DNA of 64,000 nt from PFJX01 sp964393825. GTDB lineage: Bacteria; Pseudomonadota; Gammaproteobacteria; Burkholderiales; Thiobacillaceae. Positions 10,316 through 18,382 of the stretch are shown piece by piece. A program made the position numbers and the translations under genes. Location of the stretch: the NCBI GenBank assembly GCA_964393825.1, contig CAYMUY010000012.1, positions 26,007-90,006 on the forward strand, read 5' to 3'. The notes under the pieces were generated by a model, which saw only the letters and a list, made by a program, of their open reading frames with translations, was not told where the DNA came from and did no database searches. Numbering within the stretch: position 1 is the stretch's first letter; each line of letters begins with the position of its first letter.

Positions 10316-10343
10316 ATTATACATTTCTCGCGGAAATGCCCAA
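10316..10343 (-). promoter_or_regulatory. Promoter of tRNA-Thr
   Basis: On the minus strand a perfect TATAAT (10321-10316) lies 14 bases upstream of the tRNA 5' end, with TTGGGC at 10343-10338 and 16-base spacing. The short GC-rich stretch between TATAAT and the tRNA fits a stable-RNA discriminator. Confidence 0.6.
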
Positions 10344-10539
10344 ATCTGCTTCTTGCCCAACGAGTATCTAATTCGATCCGGTCGTCCGTGCGCCACCCGC
10401 GTGACGCAGATCCAGCGTGAAAAGGGGGCCGGTACTTGTTCTCGTGACGGCCTCGCCGGCCCGTATCTCCTGCTGTGACGGCTGCAGGGAGCGTCTTGCC
10501 GGATGTTGCGTCGCGGCATAGTGGGAATGAAATAGGTTC

Positions 10540-10568
10540 TTGAATAATAAGCGGAAAAAGTGTATGTT
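10540..10568 (+). promoter_or_regulatory. Sigma70-like promoter of the rhd gene
   Basis: TTGAAT at 10540-10545 and TATGTT at 10563-10568 with exact 17-base spacing, in an AT-rich patch 37 bases before the rhodanese ATG. Confidence 0.55.
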
Positions 10569-10604
10569 AGCAGGCTCTAATATTTGTTCATGTGAGGTGC
10601 GAGT

Positions 10605-10931
10605 ATGTTCGGCATGTACAACATCAAGGAACTGGACGTCGATGCCCTGGATGCCAGCAAGGAGCAGATTCATCTGATCGACGTGCGCACGGAAGGTGAG
10701 GTCTCGCGAGGGATCATCAACGGCGCCATTCACATTCCCTTGCACCTGCTGCCGTTGCGCGCCACTGAGATCCCGCAGGACAAACCGGTGGTGATCTACT
10801 GCAACTCGGGTGCCCGTTCGGCCCAGGCCTGCGCCTTCATGGCCGCAAAGGGCTTCGAAAACATGCACAATCTGGCGGGTGGCATCATGGCCTGGGCGCG
10901 TTCCGGCAAGCCGCTCACGGCCCTGTCCTGA
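10605..10931 (+). CDS. Single-domain rhodanese sulfurtransferase
   Basis: A 108-residue cytoplasmic rhodanese. The active-site loop is CNSGARS with catalytic Cys66; LIDVRTEGEVSRGIINGAIHIPL and HNLAGGIMAWARSGKPL are the conserved flanks. It would take a sulfane sulfur atom as a persulfide and pass it on. It is directly followed by tusA and a dsrE2-type gene, the arrangement (rhd-tusA-dsrE2) known from sulfur-oxidising prokaryotes such as Allochromatium vinosum, where the three proteins exchange persulfide sulfur. A hairpin with a T run separates it from tusA. Confidence 0.93.
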   Translation: MFGMYNIKELDVDALDASKEQIHLIDVRTEGEVSRGIINGAIHIPLHLLPLRATEIPQDKPVVIYCNSGARSAQACAFMAAKGFENMHNLAGGIMAWARSGKPLTALS

Positions 10932-10977
10932 TCGCTTGATCCTGGTCACCTGGCTGCGTTGCAATCTCCCTGCAAGC

Positions 10978-11003
10978 GGCGTAAATTACGCCGGCTTTTT
11001 TTT
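10978..11003 (+). terminator. Rho-independent terminator between rhd and tusA
   Basis: GGCGT and ACGCC (extendable to GGCGTAA/TTACGCC) form a compact hairpin, followed within three bases by a run of eight T. It would end or attenuate the rhodanese transcript before tusA. Confidence 0.7.
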
Positions 11004-11015
11004 AGCAATTGCTAA
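11002..11015 (+). promoter_or_regulatory. 14-bp perfect palindrome before tusA
   Basis: TTAGCAATTGCTAA is a perfect palindrome ending 18 bases before the tusA ATG. It immediately follows the T run and could be an operator for tusA-dsrE2. Inference; no known consensus was matched. Confidence 0.4.
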
Positions 11016-11033
11016 TTTTCTGAAGGAACAACC

Positions 11034-11261
11034 ATGAATTTCGACAAAGAACTCGATGCTCGCGGCCTCAACTGCCCCCTGCCCATCCTGCGCTGCAAGA
11101 AATCGCTGAACGAAATGACCTCTGGTCTGGTTCTCAAGGTGGTCTCCACCGACCCGGGTTCCGTCAAGGACTTCGCCGCCTTCGCCAAGCAAACCGGCAA
11201 TGAACTCCTCTCCTCCAGCGAAGCCGGTGGCGAGTACACCTTCTTCATCAAGAAGAAGTAA
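11034..11261 (+). CDS. tusA: TusA sulfur-carrier protein
   Basis: A 75-residue TusA-family protein. The hallmark CPxP motif appears as LDARGLNCPLPILRCKKSL with the carrier Cys14; the rest (LKVVSTDPGSVKDFAAFAKQTGNELL) matches the two-layer alpha/beta fold. TusA carries persulfide sulfur for tRNA thiolation, molybdenum cofactor and, in sulfur oxidisers, dissimilatory sulfur transfer. GAAGGAAC precedes the ATG. Its neighbours, rhodanese and DsrE2, point to the dissimilatory role here. Confidence 0.95.
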   Translation: MNFDKELDARGLNCPLPILRCKKSLNEMTSGLVLKVVSTDPGSVKDFAAFAKQTGNELLSSSEAGGEYTFFIKKK

Positions 11262-11294
11262 GTACTTTTTTCAATCGTTTCGAGAGGTGGTGTG

Positions 11295-11807
11295 ATGGAC
11301 GATCAAAAGAAGATGGCGATCATCGCGACCAAGGGTACGTTGGACTGGGCCTATCCCCCGTTCATTCTGGCATCCACGGCCGCCGCGCTGGGTTATGAAA
11401 CCCAGATTTTCTTCACCTTCTACGGCCTGCAGATGCTCCGCAAGGATCTCAGCGGCCTGAAGGTCAGCCCCCTGGGTAACCCGGGCATGCCCATGAAGAT
11501 GCCTTTCGGACCCAAGTGGTTCAAGGACATCAACTGGAACATCCCGAACGCGGTTCAGGCCCTGGTGCCGGGCTATGAGTCCGTTGCCACCGTGTTGATG
11601 AAGCAGACCATCAAGAACAACGGTGTGGCTTCCATTCCTGAGTTGCGCGAACTGTGCCAGGAAGCCGAGGTCAAGTTCATCGCCTGTCAGATGACGGTCG
11701 AGCTGTTCGGTTTCGAACACAGCGACTTCATCGATGGTGTCGAGTATGGTGGTGCTGCCACCTTCTTCGAATTCGCCGGCGAGACGGATATCTGCCTGTA
11801 TATCTGA
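11295..11807 (+). CDS. DsrE2-type sulfur-transfer protein
   Basis: A 170-residue DsrE/F-like protein of the DsrE2 class (KMAIIATKGTLDWAYPPFILASTAAALGYETQIFFTFYGL). Two cysteines lie in ELCQEAEVKFIACQMTVELFG (C-x9-C), the second in the position of the conserved persulfide-carrying residue. A Gly/Met/Pro-rich insert (LGNPGMPMKMPFGPKWF) follows the first domain. No membrane segments are obvious, so the anchored and soluble subtypes cannot be separated with certainty. The ATG at 11295 is preferred over GTG at 11292 because GAGGTG precedes it. It is the third member of the rhd-tusA-dsrE2 cluster and is followed by a strong terminator. Confidence 0.9.
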   Translation: MDDQKKMAIIATKGTLDWAYPPFILASTAAALGYETQIFFTFYGLQMLRKDLSGLKVSPLGNPGMPMKMPFGPKWFKDINWNIPNAVQALVPGYESVATVLMKQTIKNNGVASIPELRELCQEAEVKFIACQMTVELFGFEHSDFIDGVEYGGAATFFEFAGETDICLYI

Positions 11808-11823
11808 GCCAGGATCGTTTGTA

Positions 11824-11853
11824 ATAAAAAAGCCGCCTTCGGGCGGCTTTTTT
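11824..11853 (+). terminator. Rho-independent terminator after dsrE2
   Basis: AAAAAGCCGCC and GGCGGCTTTTTT form a strong GC-rich hairpin with a TTCG loop and T run. The complementary A run makes it potentially bidirectional. Confidence 0.9.
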
Positions 11854-12330
11854 ACGTCAATCACTGCAGATGTCACGGCAAACATGCTGGCAACATTGGC
11901 CTTGTGCACTCCGCTTGCTTGGCCATTGACGTTCGAGATGACGCATCTCGGGTGGCTGGAAATGCATACCTGCATGTTGCCAGACCTGGTACGCCGCTCT
12001 TTCAAGATTGTTGCGATCGCCTGGCCGGGTAATGTCAACCAGGATTGACCGTTTGGCACTGGAAGACTTGTTGCACATATATGAAAAAAATGCTCGCGTC
12101 ATCTGCTGTTTAATCATGAAAAGGTACTGGTCTATTGGTACTAGCAAAATCCAATTACTGGCTCACCCTTGTTAATAATCAAAAGATTAGCATGTGCTTA
12201 AACGCTACTGCTATAGGGGTATTTCTGCCGCTATAACTTGCGATGGTTGACTTACGCCCTTACCATGCGCCGTGTTTTGCATGGATCAGTCCATGTAATA
12301 ACTTTCAAACGCGCTTTCGAGGAGACATTA
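11854..12330. other. Intergenic region upstream of the FadL-type gene
   Basis: About 480 bases, clearly more AT-rich than its surroundings from about 12060. A 96-codon minus-strand frame crosses it but has poor codon usage and no recognisable product. The 3' part probably holds the porin promoter. A perfect 6-bp inverted repeat CATGGA-TCAG-TCCATG at 12280-12295 would form a small hairpin in the porin leader. Confidence 0.5.
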
Positions 12331-13818
12331 ATGCGCAAGTCCCAGCTATTGCTCGCCCTGACCGCCATCGGTTTTACGGGGTCTGTTTTTGCAACAAATG
12401 GTATGAACCTGGAAGGTTATGGTCCGATCGCTGCCGGTATGGGTGGGGCTTCGATGGCTTATGACAATGGCAATGCCGCGATCATGAACAATCCGGCCAC
12501 GCTTGGGCTGATGCAGCAAGGCGCGCGGCTGGACCTGGCGGTGGGTATGCTGGGGCCGGATGTGACTTCGAAGATGACCGGTATGCCCAACGCGGTGTCC
12601 GGGGGCGACGCCTATTACATGCCAGCAGTGGGTTACTCGAGAAAATCAGGCCAGCTGGTCTACGGCGTCGGCATGTTTGCTCAGGGCGGCATGGGCACCG
12701 AGTACAGCGCCACCTCCTTCATGTCTGGTGGCTCTGGTCTGCCGACTCGTTCCGAGCTGGGGGTCGGACGCCTGATCGCCCCACTCGCCTACGATGTCAA
12801 CCCGAACCTGACGATCGGTGGTTCCGTTGACCTGGTCTGGGCGATGATGGACCTGAAAATGGGGCTCAACAGCCAGCAGTTCTTCGACATGACCGGTGCG
12901 CCCGCCGCCGCGGGCGGCATCGGCTCCGGTTTCACCTACGGTAAGGTGAGTGGCAGCATGATGACCTCATTCAATGGCGCGGTGGGGAGCGGCTTCCTGA
13001 ATAATGGCACGGGTGCTGGAGCGGGTCTGGGTACCGGCCCGCTGAACTGGGGCTATTTTGATTTCTCCGATAACAGCGATTACACCGGCAAGGCGCGGAC
13101 CACCGGCTGGGCTGGAAAAATCGGTTTTGTCTACAAGGCCAGCCCGGCGTTGACCATCGGCGGCACGTATCACTCCAAGACCGCGCTGGGCGACATGGAC
13201 GGTGACGCGACCGTCAGTTTCAATGTTAATGCCGATACCGGCATGGCGGCTGGCGGCGCGGCATCGGGAACCTATGCCGCCATGACCATTCCCGTCAGCG
13301 GCAAGATTTCCGTGGTCGACTTCGAGTGGCCTGAAACCATTGGTTTGGGTCTGGCCTACCAGGCTTCGGACAAGTTGCTGGTGGCGGTGGACTACAAGCG
13401 CATCAACTGGGCTGACGTGATGAAGAACTTCAAGATGAAGTTCGTCGCCGACAGCGGCCAGGCCAATCCGCTGGCCATGGGATTCGCCGGCACCACGATG
13501 GACGCCACGATGTACCAGAACTGGGAAGATCAGGACGTGCTCAGCATTGGCATGGCCTACAAGGCGACCGATGCCATGACCCTGCGTGTAGGAGCGAGCA
13601 TGGCCAACAATCCGATTCCGGACAAATACATGAATCCGCTGTTCCCGGCCATCGAGAAGAACCACTACACGGCGGGTGTGGGCTATGCGTTCAGCAAGGA
13701 CACCGACGTCAACTTCTCGTTGCAGCATGCGCCGAAGGTGAGCCAGACCAACGGCTCCGGCGTGACCGTCGATCACAGCCAGACCAGCTGGCAATTGATG
13801 TACAGCAAGCGCTTCTAA
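12331..13818 (+). CDS. OmpP1/FadL/TodX-family outer-membrane channel
   Basis: A 495-residue outer-membrane beta-barrel for hydrophobic compounds. A signal peptide (MRKSQLLLALTAIGFTGSVFA) is followed by NGMNLEGYGPIAAGMGGASMAYDNGNAAIMNNPA, which is the FadL N-terminal hatch signature. The C-terminus ends SWQLMYSKRF, with the terminal aromatic residue expected for barrel insertion. The substrate could be fatty acids, hydrocarbons or other hydrophobic ligands and cannot be told. The start follows GAGGAGA. It ends at a Rho-independent terminator, so it is probably monocistronic. Confidence 0.93.
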   Translation: MRKSQLLLALTAIGFTGSVFATNGMNLEGYGPIAAGMGGASMAYDNGNAAIMNNPATLGLMQQGARLDLAVGMLGPDVTSKMTGMPNAVSGGDAYYMPAVGYSRKSGQLVYGVGMFAQGGMGTEYSATSFMSGGSGLPTRSELGVGRLIAPLAYDVNPNLTIGGSVDLVWAMMDLKMGLNSQQFFDMTGAPAAAGGIGSGFTYGKVSGSMMTSFNGAVGSGFLNNGTGAGAGLGTGPLNWGYFDFSDNSDYTGKARTTGWAGKIGFVYKASPALTIGGTYHSKTALGDMDGDATVSFNVNADTGMAAGGAASGTYAAMTIPVSGKISVVDFEWPETIGLGLAYQASDKLLVAVDYKRINWADVMKNFKMKFVADSGQANPLAMGFAGTTMDATMYQNWEDQDVLSIGMAYKATDAMTLRVGASMANNPIPDKYMNPLFPAIEKNHYTAGVGYAFSKDTDVNFSLQHAPKVSQTNGSGVTVDHSQTSWQLMYSKRF

Positions 13819-13839
13819 GCCACAAGCCTTAGAATACGC

Positions 13840-13871
13840 GGGCCGGTGGGCGTGAGCCTCCGGCCCTTTTT
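13840..13871 (+). terminator. Rho-independent terminator after the FadL-type gene
   Basis: GGGCCGG and CCGGCCC with a 13-base loop are followed by TTTTT, 22 bases after the stop codon. Confidence 0.85.
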
Positions 13872-13895
13872 CATGATGTTTCAATGGAGTGAGCG

Positions 13896-14768
13896 ATGCG
13901 AAAGCTGCTGATCACGCTGTTCTTGATGGGTTTCGCGCCCCTGGCCCTGGCCCTCAGCCCCTACTACTACGGCAACAAGGTACAGGCCGGCGAGGTTTCG
14001 ACCGTCATTGCCCAGGTCGAGTCCAAGCTGTCCAACGCGGGTTTCCAGGTGGTCGGCAAGTACATGCCCCCCGGATTGCCGGGCTATGGCGTGGTGGTGG
14101 TGACCGATGATGGTTTGCTGAATATCGTGCGCAGGCTGGGTGGGGCCAATATCGTCGGCGCACCCATCCGGATCGGCGTCAAGTCCGATGGCACGGTGTC
14201 CTACATGAACCTGGACTACTGGCAGCGCGCCTATTTCCGCAAGCAGTTCCCGTACGCGCAACGCGCGGTACGGGCGGCCCAGGCCAAACTGTCCAAGGCG
14301 CTGGGTACCGGCAAGCCGTTCGGCGGCAGCGTCGACAAGATCGACCTGTCCGATTATCAGTACATGTTCGGCATGGAGGGCTTCGACTCCGACAAGAACG
14401 TGGTCATGGAGCACCTCTCCTTCGATGATGCCATCAAGACCATTCAGGAGAATCTTGCGCGCGGCCTGGGCAAGACCAGCAAAGTCTATGAAATCATCAT
14501 GCCGGACAAGAAACTCGCGGTATTCGGCGTGGCGCTGAACGACGCCAAGGAAGGTGAAGGCTGGTGGGTCAAGAGTGTCGGTGCCGAGAACATCGCGGCG
14601 CTGCCCTACGAAATCTATGTGGTGGGCAACAAGGCGGAGCACCTGTTCGCGCGTTACCGGATCGCCCTGGGCTGGCCGAACGTGGGCATGGGCACCTTCA
14701 TGCGCATCGTCGAGGCCCCTGGCGTGATTCGCGATACCCTGACCGTGGTCGCGGGCGGAGCGCCCTAG
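13896..14768 (+). CDS. Exported protein, possibly DUF302-related
   Basis: A 290-residue exported protein: signal peptide MRKLLITLFLMGFAPLALA, then SPYYYGNKVQAGEVSTVIAQVESKLSNAGFQVVGKYMPPG. The last stretch resembles the opening of DUF302 domains, although the remainder (VKSDGTVSYMNLDYWQRAYFRKQFP, DLSDYQYMFGMEGFDSDKNVVMEHL) is not a domain I recognise. No membrane helix or catalytic motif is visible. The ribosome-binding site GGAGTGAG is strong. A separate, clearer DUF302 protein is encoded near 52 kb. It ends facing mnmC, with a hairpin between the two genes. Confidence 0.65.
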   Translation: MRKLLITLFLMGFAPLALALSPYYYGNKVQAGEVSTVIAQVESKLSNAGFQVVGKYMPPGLPGYGVVVVTDDGLLNIVRRLGGANIVGAPIRIGVKSDGTVSYMNLDYWQRAYFRKQFPYAQRAVRAAQAKLSKALGTGKPFGGSVDKIDLSDYQYMFGMEGFDSDKNVVMEHLSFDDAIKTIQENLARGLGKTSKVYEIIMPDKKLAVFGVALNDAKEGEGWWVKSVGAENIAALPYEIYVVGNKAEHLFARYRIALGWPNVGMGTFMRIVEAPGVIRDTLTVVAGGAP

Positions 14769-14816
14769 GCCTCTGCCCTGATTCTTGCCGCCTTCCAGGT
14801 GGCAAGGGGACACGAC

Positions 14817-14836
14817 AAGGCTCCTGCGGGAGCCTT
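14817..14836. terminator. Hairpin between convergent genes
   Basis: AAGGCTCC and GGAGCCTT form an 8-bp stem with loop TGCG, touching the mnmC stop codon. No strong T run follows on either strand, so it is only a weak bidirectional terminator candidate. Confidence 0.4.
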
Positions 14837-16746
14837 CATCGTTTCTGGAGGCGGCGGTGTTCGCGCAAGGCGAAGCGAGCGGGGTCGATGGCGGCAACGA
14901 GATCGGTTTCAATGGGCAAGGGCTCGCCCGTGAGGCCGCTCGCCAGGGTTTCCGCCGCCAGCATCGCCCAGACCAGGCCGCGCGATCCCAGTCCGAGCAG
15001 GCCGTGGAGGCCCTCCCTGCGCGGCAGGTCGTTGAGTTGGAGGTCACGCGGCAACGCGGCCTCGGTGTCCGCCAGGGCGCCGACCATCGGCAGGCGGTCT
15101 GGCGTGGCGGCACGGAAGCCGACGCGACCGTCGAGGTTGCCTGGCGAGATCGTAGCGGCGGCGCCAGGCAGGATGCGTTCGAGGCGGGCGAAATTGCCGG
15201 CATGTTCGGATTCGCGCAGTTCGCTGCCCTCGTCATAGGCATAGGAGGCACCCAGGCAGTGGATGCCGTCGACGGCGGGTGTGAGATAGCCCTCGCAGCA
15301 GGCGGGGAGGCGGAAATCGGGCAGCTGCCCTTGCCGGAGGTGGCTGACCTGGCCGCGAACCGGGGTGATCGGGAGGTCCGGCAGCAGATGGCGCGCCGCC
15401 GCGCCGGTCGTCAGGATCAGGATCGGTGCGCTGGCGATGCACGCGCCATCGCGGTCATGCAGCCGCCAGAGCTTGTCGACGTACTCGATGTGGCTGGCTT
15501 CCCGAGCCATGTGCAGCGCCAAGTGATTCCCCGCTGCCGCGAGCATGGCGCGACAGAGGTCGGGCGGGTTGGCCCAGCCGCCGCCGGGGAACAGCCAGGC
15601 GCCGTGCTGTGTCGCGTGACCGAGTCGTTCCCCGGCGGCTTGGCGGTCGAGAAAACGGACATAGTCGTCGGGGTAGTCGCCAGCCACCAGGACGTCGCGC
15701 ATCTGCGTCTCGTGTGTCGCGTCGCGGGCGATCTGGAGGACGCCACCCAGGTCATGCCTTGATCCGTATCCGGCTGCCGCCAACGTCGTCAAGGCGCGTC
15801 TGGCATGCAGGAAACAGGCGCGGCTGAAGCGGGAGGCAAGGTTGTCGTCACGCGAGAGCAGGGGCCGCACGATCCCGGCGAGATTGCCGGAGCCTTCGCT
15901 GGCGGGTGCGATGTGGCGCTCCACCAGGGTGATCGACCAGCCACGCGCGGCGAGACGTTCGCTGATGGCGCAACCGGCGAGCCCGGCGCCTAGCACCAGA
16001 GCGTGGTGACCGTGCGTATCAGGGGGTTCGATTGCAGAGGCGTGGGCCGGGGCGAGTGTCCCGGTGAGCATGTGGCGCTTGTGGCCGAAACCGGGGCGCT
16101 TGGCGACCTCGAAGCCGACTGTGCGCAGCGCCTCGCGAACCTCCCCGGCGACGCACCAGGTGGCGAGCGTGGCCGTGGGCGCGGCGAGGCGTGCCAGGTG
16201 GCGGAACAGGCCGGTCGACCACATCTCGGGGTTCTTCTTCGGGTCGAACCCATCCAGGTAGAAGGCATCCACCCGCGCCTCGCAGCGGCGCAGCACGGTG
16301 TCCGCCTCGCCCAGGAGCAGGGTGAGGATGATGCGGCCGGAAGCGAATTCGAGCCGGTGGAATCCCGGGGTGAGTACCGGCCAGGCCGTGCGTAGGGCCA
16401 AGCTCAGCGGGGCAAATTCAGGCCAATATTGATGCAGGCGCGCCAGATCCTCGGCGCGGAAGGGGTGCTTTTCCACCGCGAGGTAGTGCAGGCGGTTGCA
16501 ACGTTGGGGATCGTCCAGCCAGGCGGCCCAGGTGGCGAGAAAGTTGAGGCCGCTGCCGAAGCCGGTTTCCAGGATGACGAAGCGCTGCCGGCCCGCCCAG
16601 CGTTCGGGCAGGACATTGCCGTGCAGAAAGACATGCCGCGCCTGGCCTTGGCCGCCGTCTGCGGAGTGGTAGACGTCGTCGTAGGTCTCGGAATACGGCG
16701 TGCCGTTTTCGGTGTGGGCGAGGCGGGCGGGGGAGAGGCCGGGCAT
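14836..16746 (-). CDS. mnmC: Bifunctional tRNA mnm5s2U biosynthesis protein MnmC
   Basis: A 636-residue fusion that finishes the wobble uridine modification in tRNAs. The N-terminal MnmD methyltransferase part contains SETYDDVYHS, VFLHGNVLPERW and FVILETGFGSGLNFLATW. The C-terminal FAD-dependent oxidoreductase starts with the nucleotide-binding motif VLGAGLAGCAISERLAARGW at about residue 250, and ends with GLHGLLGLGSRGLVWAML. It removes carboxymethyl from cmnm5U, then methylates nm5U. The length matches E. coli MnmC (about 670). It is upstream-adjacent to hslO on the same strand, separated by about 75 bases. Confidence 0.95.
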   Translation of the reverse strand: MPGLSPARLAHTENGTPYSETYDDVYHSADGGQGQARHVFLHGNVLPERWAGRQRFVILETGFGSGLNFLATWAAWLDDPQRCNRLHYLAVEKHPFRAEDLARLHQYWPEFAPLSLALRTAWPVLTPGFHRLEFASGRIILTLLLGEADTVLRRCEARVDAFYLDGFDPKKNPEMWSTGLFRHLARLAAPTATLATWCVAGEVREALRTVGFEVAKRPGFGHKRHMLTGTLAPAHASAIEPPDTHGHHALVLGAGLAGCAISERLAARGWSITLVERHIAPASEGSGNLAGIVRPLLSRDDNLASRFSRACFLHARRALTTLAAAGYGSRHDLGGVLQIARDATHETQMRDVLVAGDYPDDYVRFLDRQAAGERLGHATQHGAWLFPGGGWANPPDLCRAMLAAAGNHLALHMAREASHIEYVDKLWRLHDRDGACIASAPILILTTGAAARHLLPDLPITPVRGQVSHLRQGQLPDFRLPACCEGYLTPAVDGIHCLGASYAYDEGSELRESEHAGNFARLERILPGAAATISPGNLDGRVGFRAATPDRLPMVGALADTEAALPRDLQLNDLPRREGLHGLLGLGSRGLVWAMLAAETLASGLTGEPLPIETDLVAAIDPARFALREHRRLQKR

Positions 16747-16821
16747 GGGGGAGCGATCTCGGGTCGGAACCTGTGTGGCGCCGGCTGCCAGCCGGCTCGC
16801 GGGCGAGACGCCTGCTCTACA

Positions 16822-17688
16822 TCAGTGCAGGGTCGGCGATGGCGGCTCGAACAAGGCGGCGACGGCGGGGCCGTCGAGGCGGTAGTCGTGGTTGCAGATG
16901 TCATCACGGATCACGATCTCGCCCGTCTCCCGCAGGATGGCATCACATTCGGCACGACCCAGTGAGCGCAACATGTTCTGCACTTTTTCCCAGTCCTCGG
17001 GACAGTGGTGGCTGACCGGGCGGGCATCGTAGACGCGGATGTCTTCTTCCGGAAAGACGCGGCGCAACAGATCCAGTGGTGCCTGGCCAAGCATTTCCGC
17101 CGGGCGCAGGGTGGCGAGCAGATGCTGGATGCGATTCCAGCCATCGGCGTCGCGCACATCGGCGCTCGGCAGCTGTTGCAGGAACAGGCCGACCGCGCGC
17201 TCCGGCCCCGCTGCCAGCACGAGTCGGGTGGGCAGTTGCTCGGACTGGCCGAGAAAATGTTCGAAAATCTCGGCAATGTTGCTGCCGACCAGGGGCACCA
17301 GGCTTTGGTAGGGTTGCTGCATGCCGGCCGCATCCAGGGTCAGCGCCAGTTGGCCATGGCCGAGCAGATCGGGCGCGGAAAGCTGGTCCCGCAGCTTGTC
17401 CGGCTGCCAGTGCGCCATGCCGCGCAGGCGCAGCTGTTCGTCGCAATCCAGCACCAGCAGGTTGACCGGCCCCTCGCCGCGCAATTGAAAGGTCATGCGC
17501 CCGGGTTGTTTGAGATTGGCGGTGATCAGGGCGGTGACCGCGCTCATCTCGCCCAGCAGCCTGGCCACCGGCGCCGGGTAACCGCGTTTGGCCAGCAAGG
17601 AGCGCCAGGCGCCGTCGAGCGAGACGATGGCGCCGCGGATATCCAGGTGTTCGAACAGGAAAGGGTGAACGTGGTTGAGCGAGGGCAT
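16822..17688 (-). CDS. hslO: Hsp33 redox-regulated chaperone, altered zinc site
   Basis: 288 residues matching Hsp33, the cytosolic holdase activated by oxidative unfolding (RGAIVSLDGAWRSLL, AVTALITANLKQPGRMTFQLRGEGP, LVGSNIAEIFEHFLGQSEQLPT). The usual C-terminal zinc centre has four cysteines (CxC and CxxC). By ungapped comparison with remembered E. coli Hsp33, this protein reads HHCPEDW and RDDICNHDY, keeping only the first and last cysteines; the inner two are Glu and Asp. Zinc binding by a C-E-D-C set is possible but the disulfide switch must differ. The core fold is complete. It lies between mnmC and msrA, the latter another oxidative-damage gene. Confidence 0.9.
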   Translation of the reverse strand: MPSLNHVHPFLFEHLDIRGAIVSLDGAWRSLLAKRGYPAPVARLLGEMSAVTALITANLKQPGRMTFQLRGEGPVNLLVLDCDEQLRLRGMAHWQPDKLRDQLSAPDLLGHGQLALTLDAAGMQQPYQSLVPLVGSNIAEIFEHFLGQSEQLPTRLVLAAGPERAVGLFLQQLPSADVRDADGWNRIQHLLATLRPAEMLGQAPLDLLRRVFPEEDIRVYDARPVSHHCPEDWEKVQNMLRSLGRAECDAILRETGEIVIRDDICNHDYRLDGPAVAALFEPPSPTLH

Positions 17689-17718
17689 GGGTACTTGAAC
17701 TGGGAAGGGTGCGCGATT

Positions 17719-18276
17719 TTACGCCGACTGTTTCAGGCGGTCCGCGTGTTGCCGGCTGAACTTGTCCACCTTGGGGCCGACCACTGCGCGGCAGTAGGGC
17801 TGGAGGGGGTTCTGTTCGAAATAGCGCTGGTGGTAGGCCTCGGCCGGCCAGAATCGGGTGGCTTCGCTCAGCTCGGTGATGATCTTGCCGGGGAAGGCGC
17901 CGCGCGTGGTCAGTTCGATGATCACCGCTTCCGCATCCGCGCGTTGTGCCGGGCTGTGCCAGAAGATGGCGGAGCGGTACTGGCTGCCGACATCATTGCC
18001 CTGGCGGTTGAGTGTGGTGGGGTCGTGCAGGTCGAAAAAGCATTCCAGCAACTCGCGATAGCGGATGACACCCGGATCGAAGCGCAGCTGGACCACCTCG
18101 GCGTGACCGGTGCGCCCAGCGCAGACCTGCTCGTAGCTGGGGTGCTCCAATTCGCCACCCATGTAGCCGGAGATCGCTTCGTGAACGCCACGCAAGCGGT
18201 TGAAAGCAGTTTCCAGGCACCAGAAGCAGCCACCGGCGAGGGTGGCGACAGCTTCGCCGGAAGATAGAGGGGTCAT
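17719..18276 (-). CDS. msrA: Peptide-methionine (S)-S-oxide reductase MsrA
   Basis: A 185-residue repair enzyme that reduces methionine-S-sulfoxide in proteins. The active-site motif GGCFWC includes catalytic Cys17, followed by GYMGGELEHPSYEQVCAGRTGHAEVVQLRFDP and LHDPTTLNRQGNDVGSQYRSAIF. A C-terminal NPLQPYCRAVVGPKVDKF provides a resolving cysteine. It is 30 bases upstream of hslO on the same strand, so the two oxidative-stress genes are likely co-transcribed. It is divergent from the HD-GYP gene, whose promoter must lie in the short gap. Confidence 0.95.
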   Translation of the reverse strand: MTPLSSGEAVATLAGGCFWCLETAFNRLRGVHEAISGYMGGELEHPSYEQVCAGRTGHAEVVQLRFDPGVIRYRELLECFFDLHDPTTLNRQGNDVGSQYRSAIFWHSPAQRADAEAVIIELTTRGAFPGKIITELSEATRFWPAEAYHQRYFEQNPLQPYCRAVVGPKVDKFSRQHADRLKQSA

Positions 18277-18382
18277 GGTCGCGCTCCGGAAGGGGGGTCA
18301 GCATTATGAACAGCTTGGGACACTACAGGTTCCGCGGAAAGTGCCGTTAAGGGACGACCCCCAACAGGCAGGAACGAACAGC

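Larger units (their letters stand above)
10302..10604. other. Intergenic region between tRNA-Thr and the rhodanese gene
   Basis: Holds the divergent tRNA-Thr promoter at one end and a sigma70-like promoter for the sulfur-relay cluster at the other. The middle about 190 bases contain no reading frame that I believe. Confidence 0.6.

Noticed and set aside
11857..12147. A 96-codon minus-strand frame in the gap before the FadL-type gene
   Set aside because: No ribosome-binding site, unusual codon use and no family resemblance; it also begins in the AT-rich patch.
14817..14836. A strong bidirectional terminator at the mnmC 3' end
   Set aside because: The stem is good, but neither side has a proper T run; listed only as a weak candidate.
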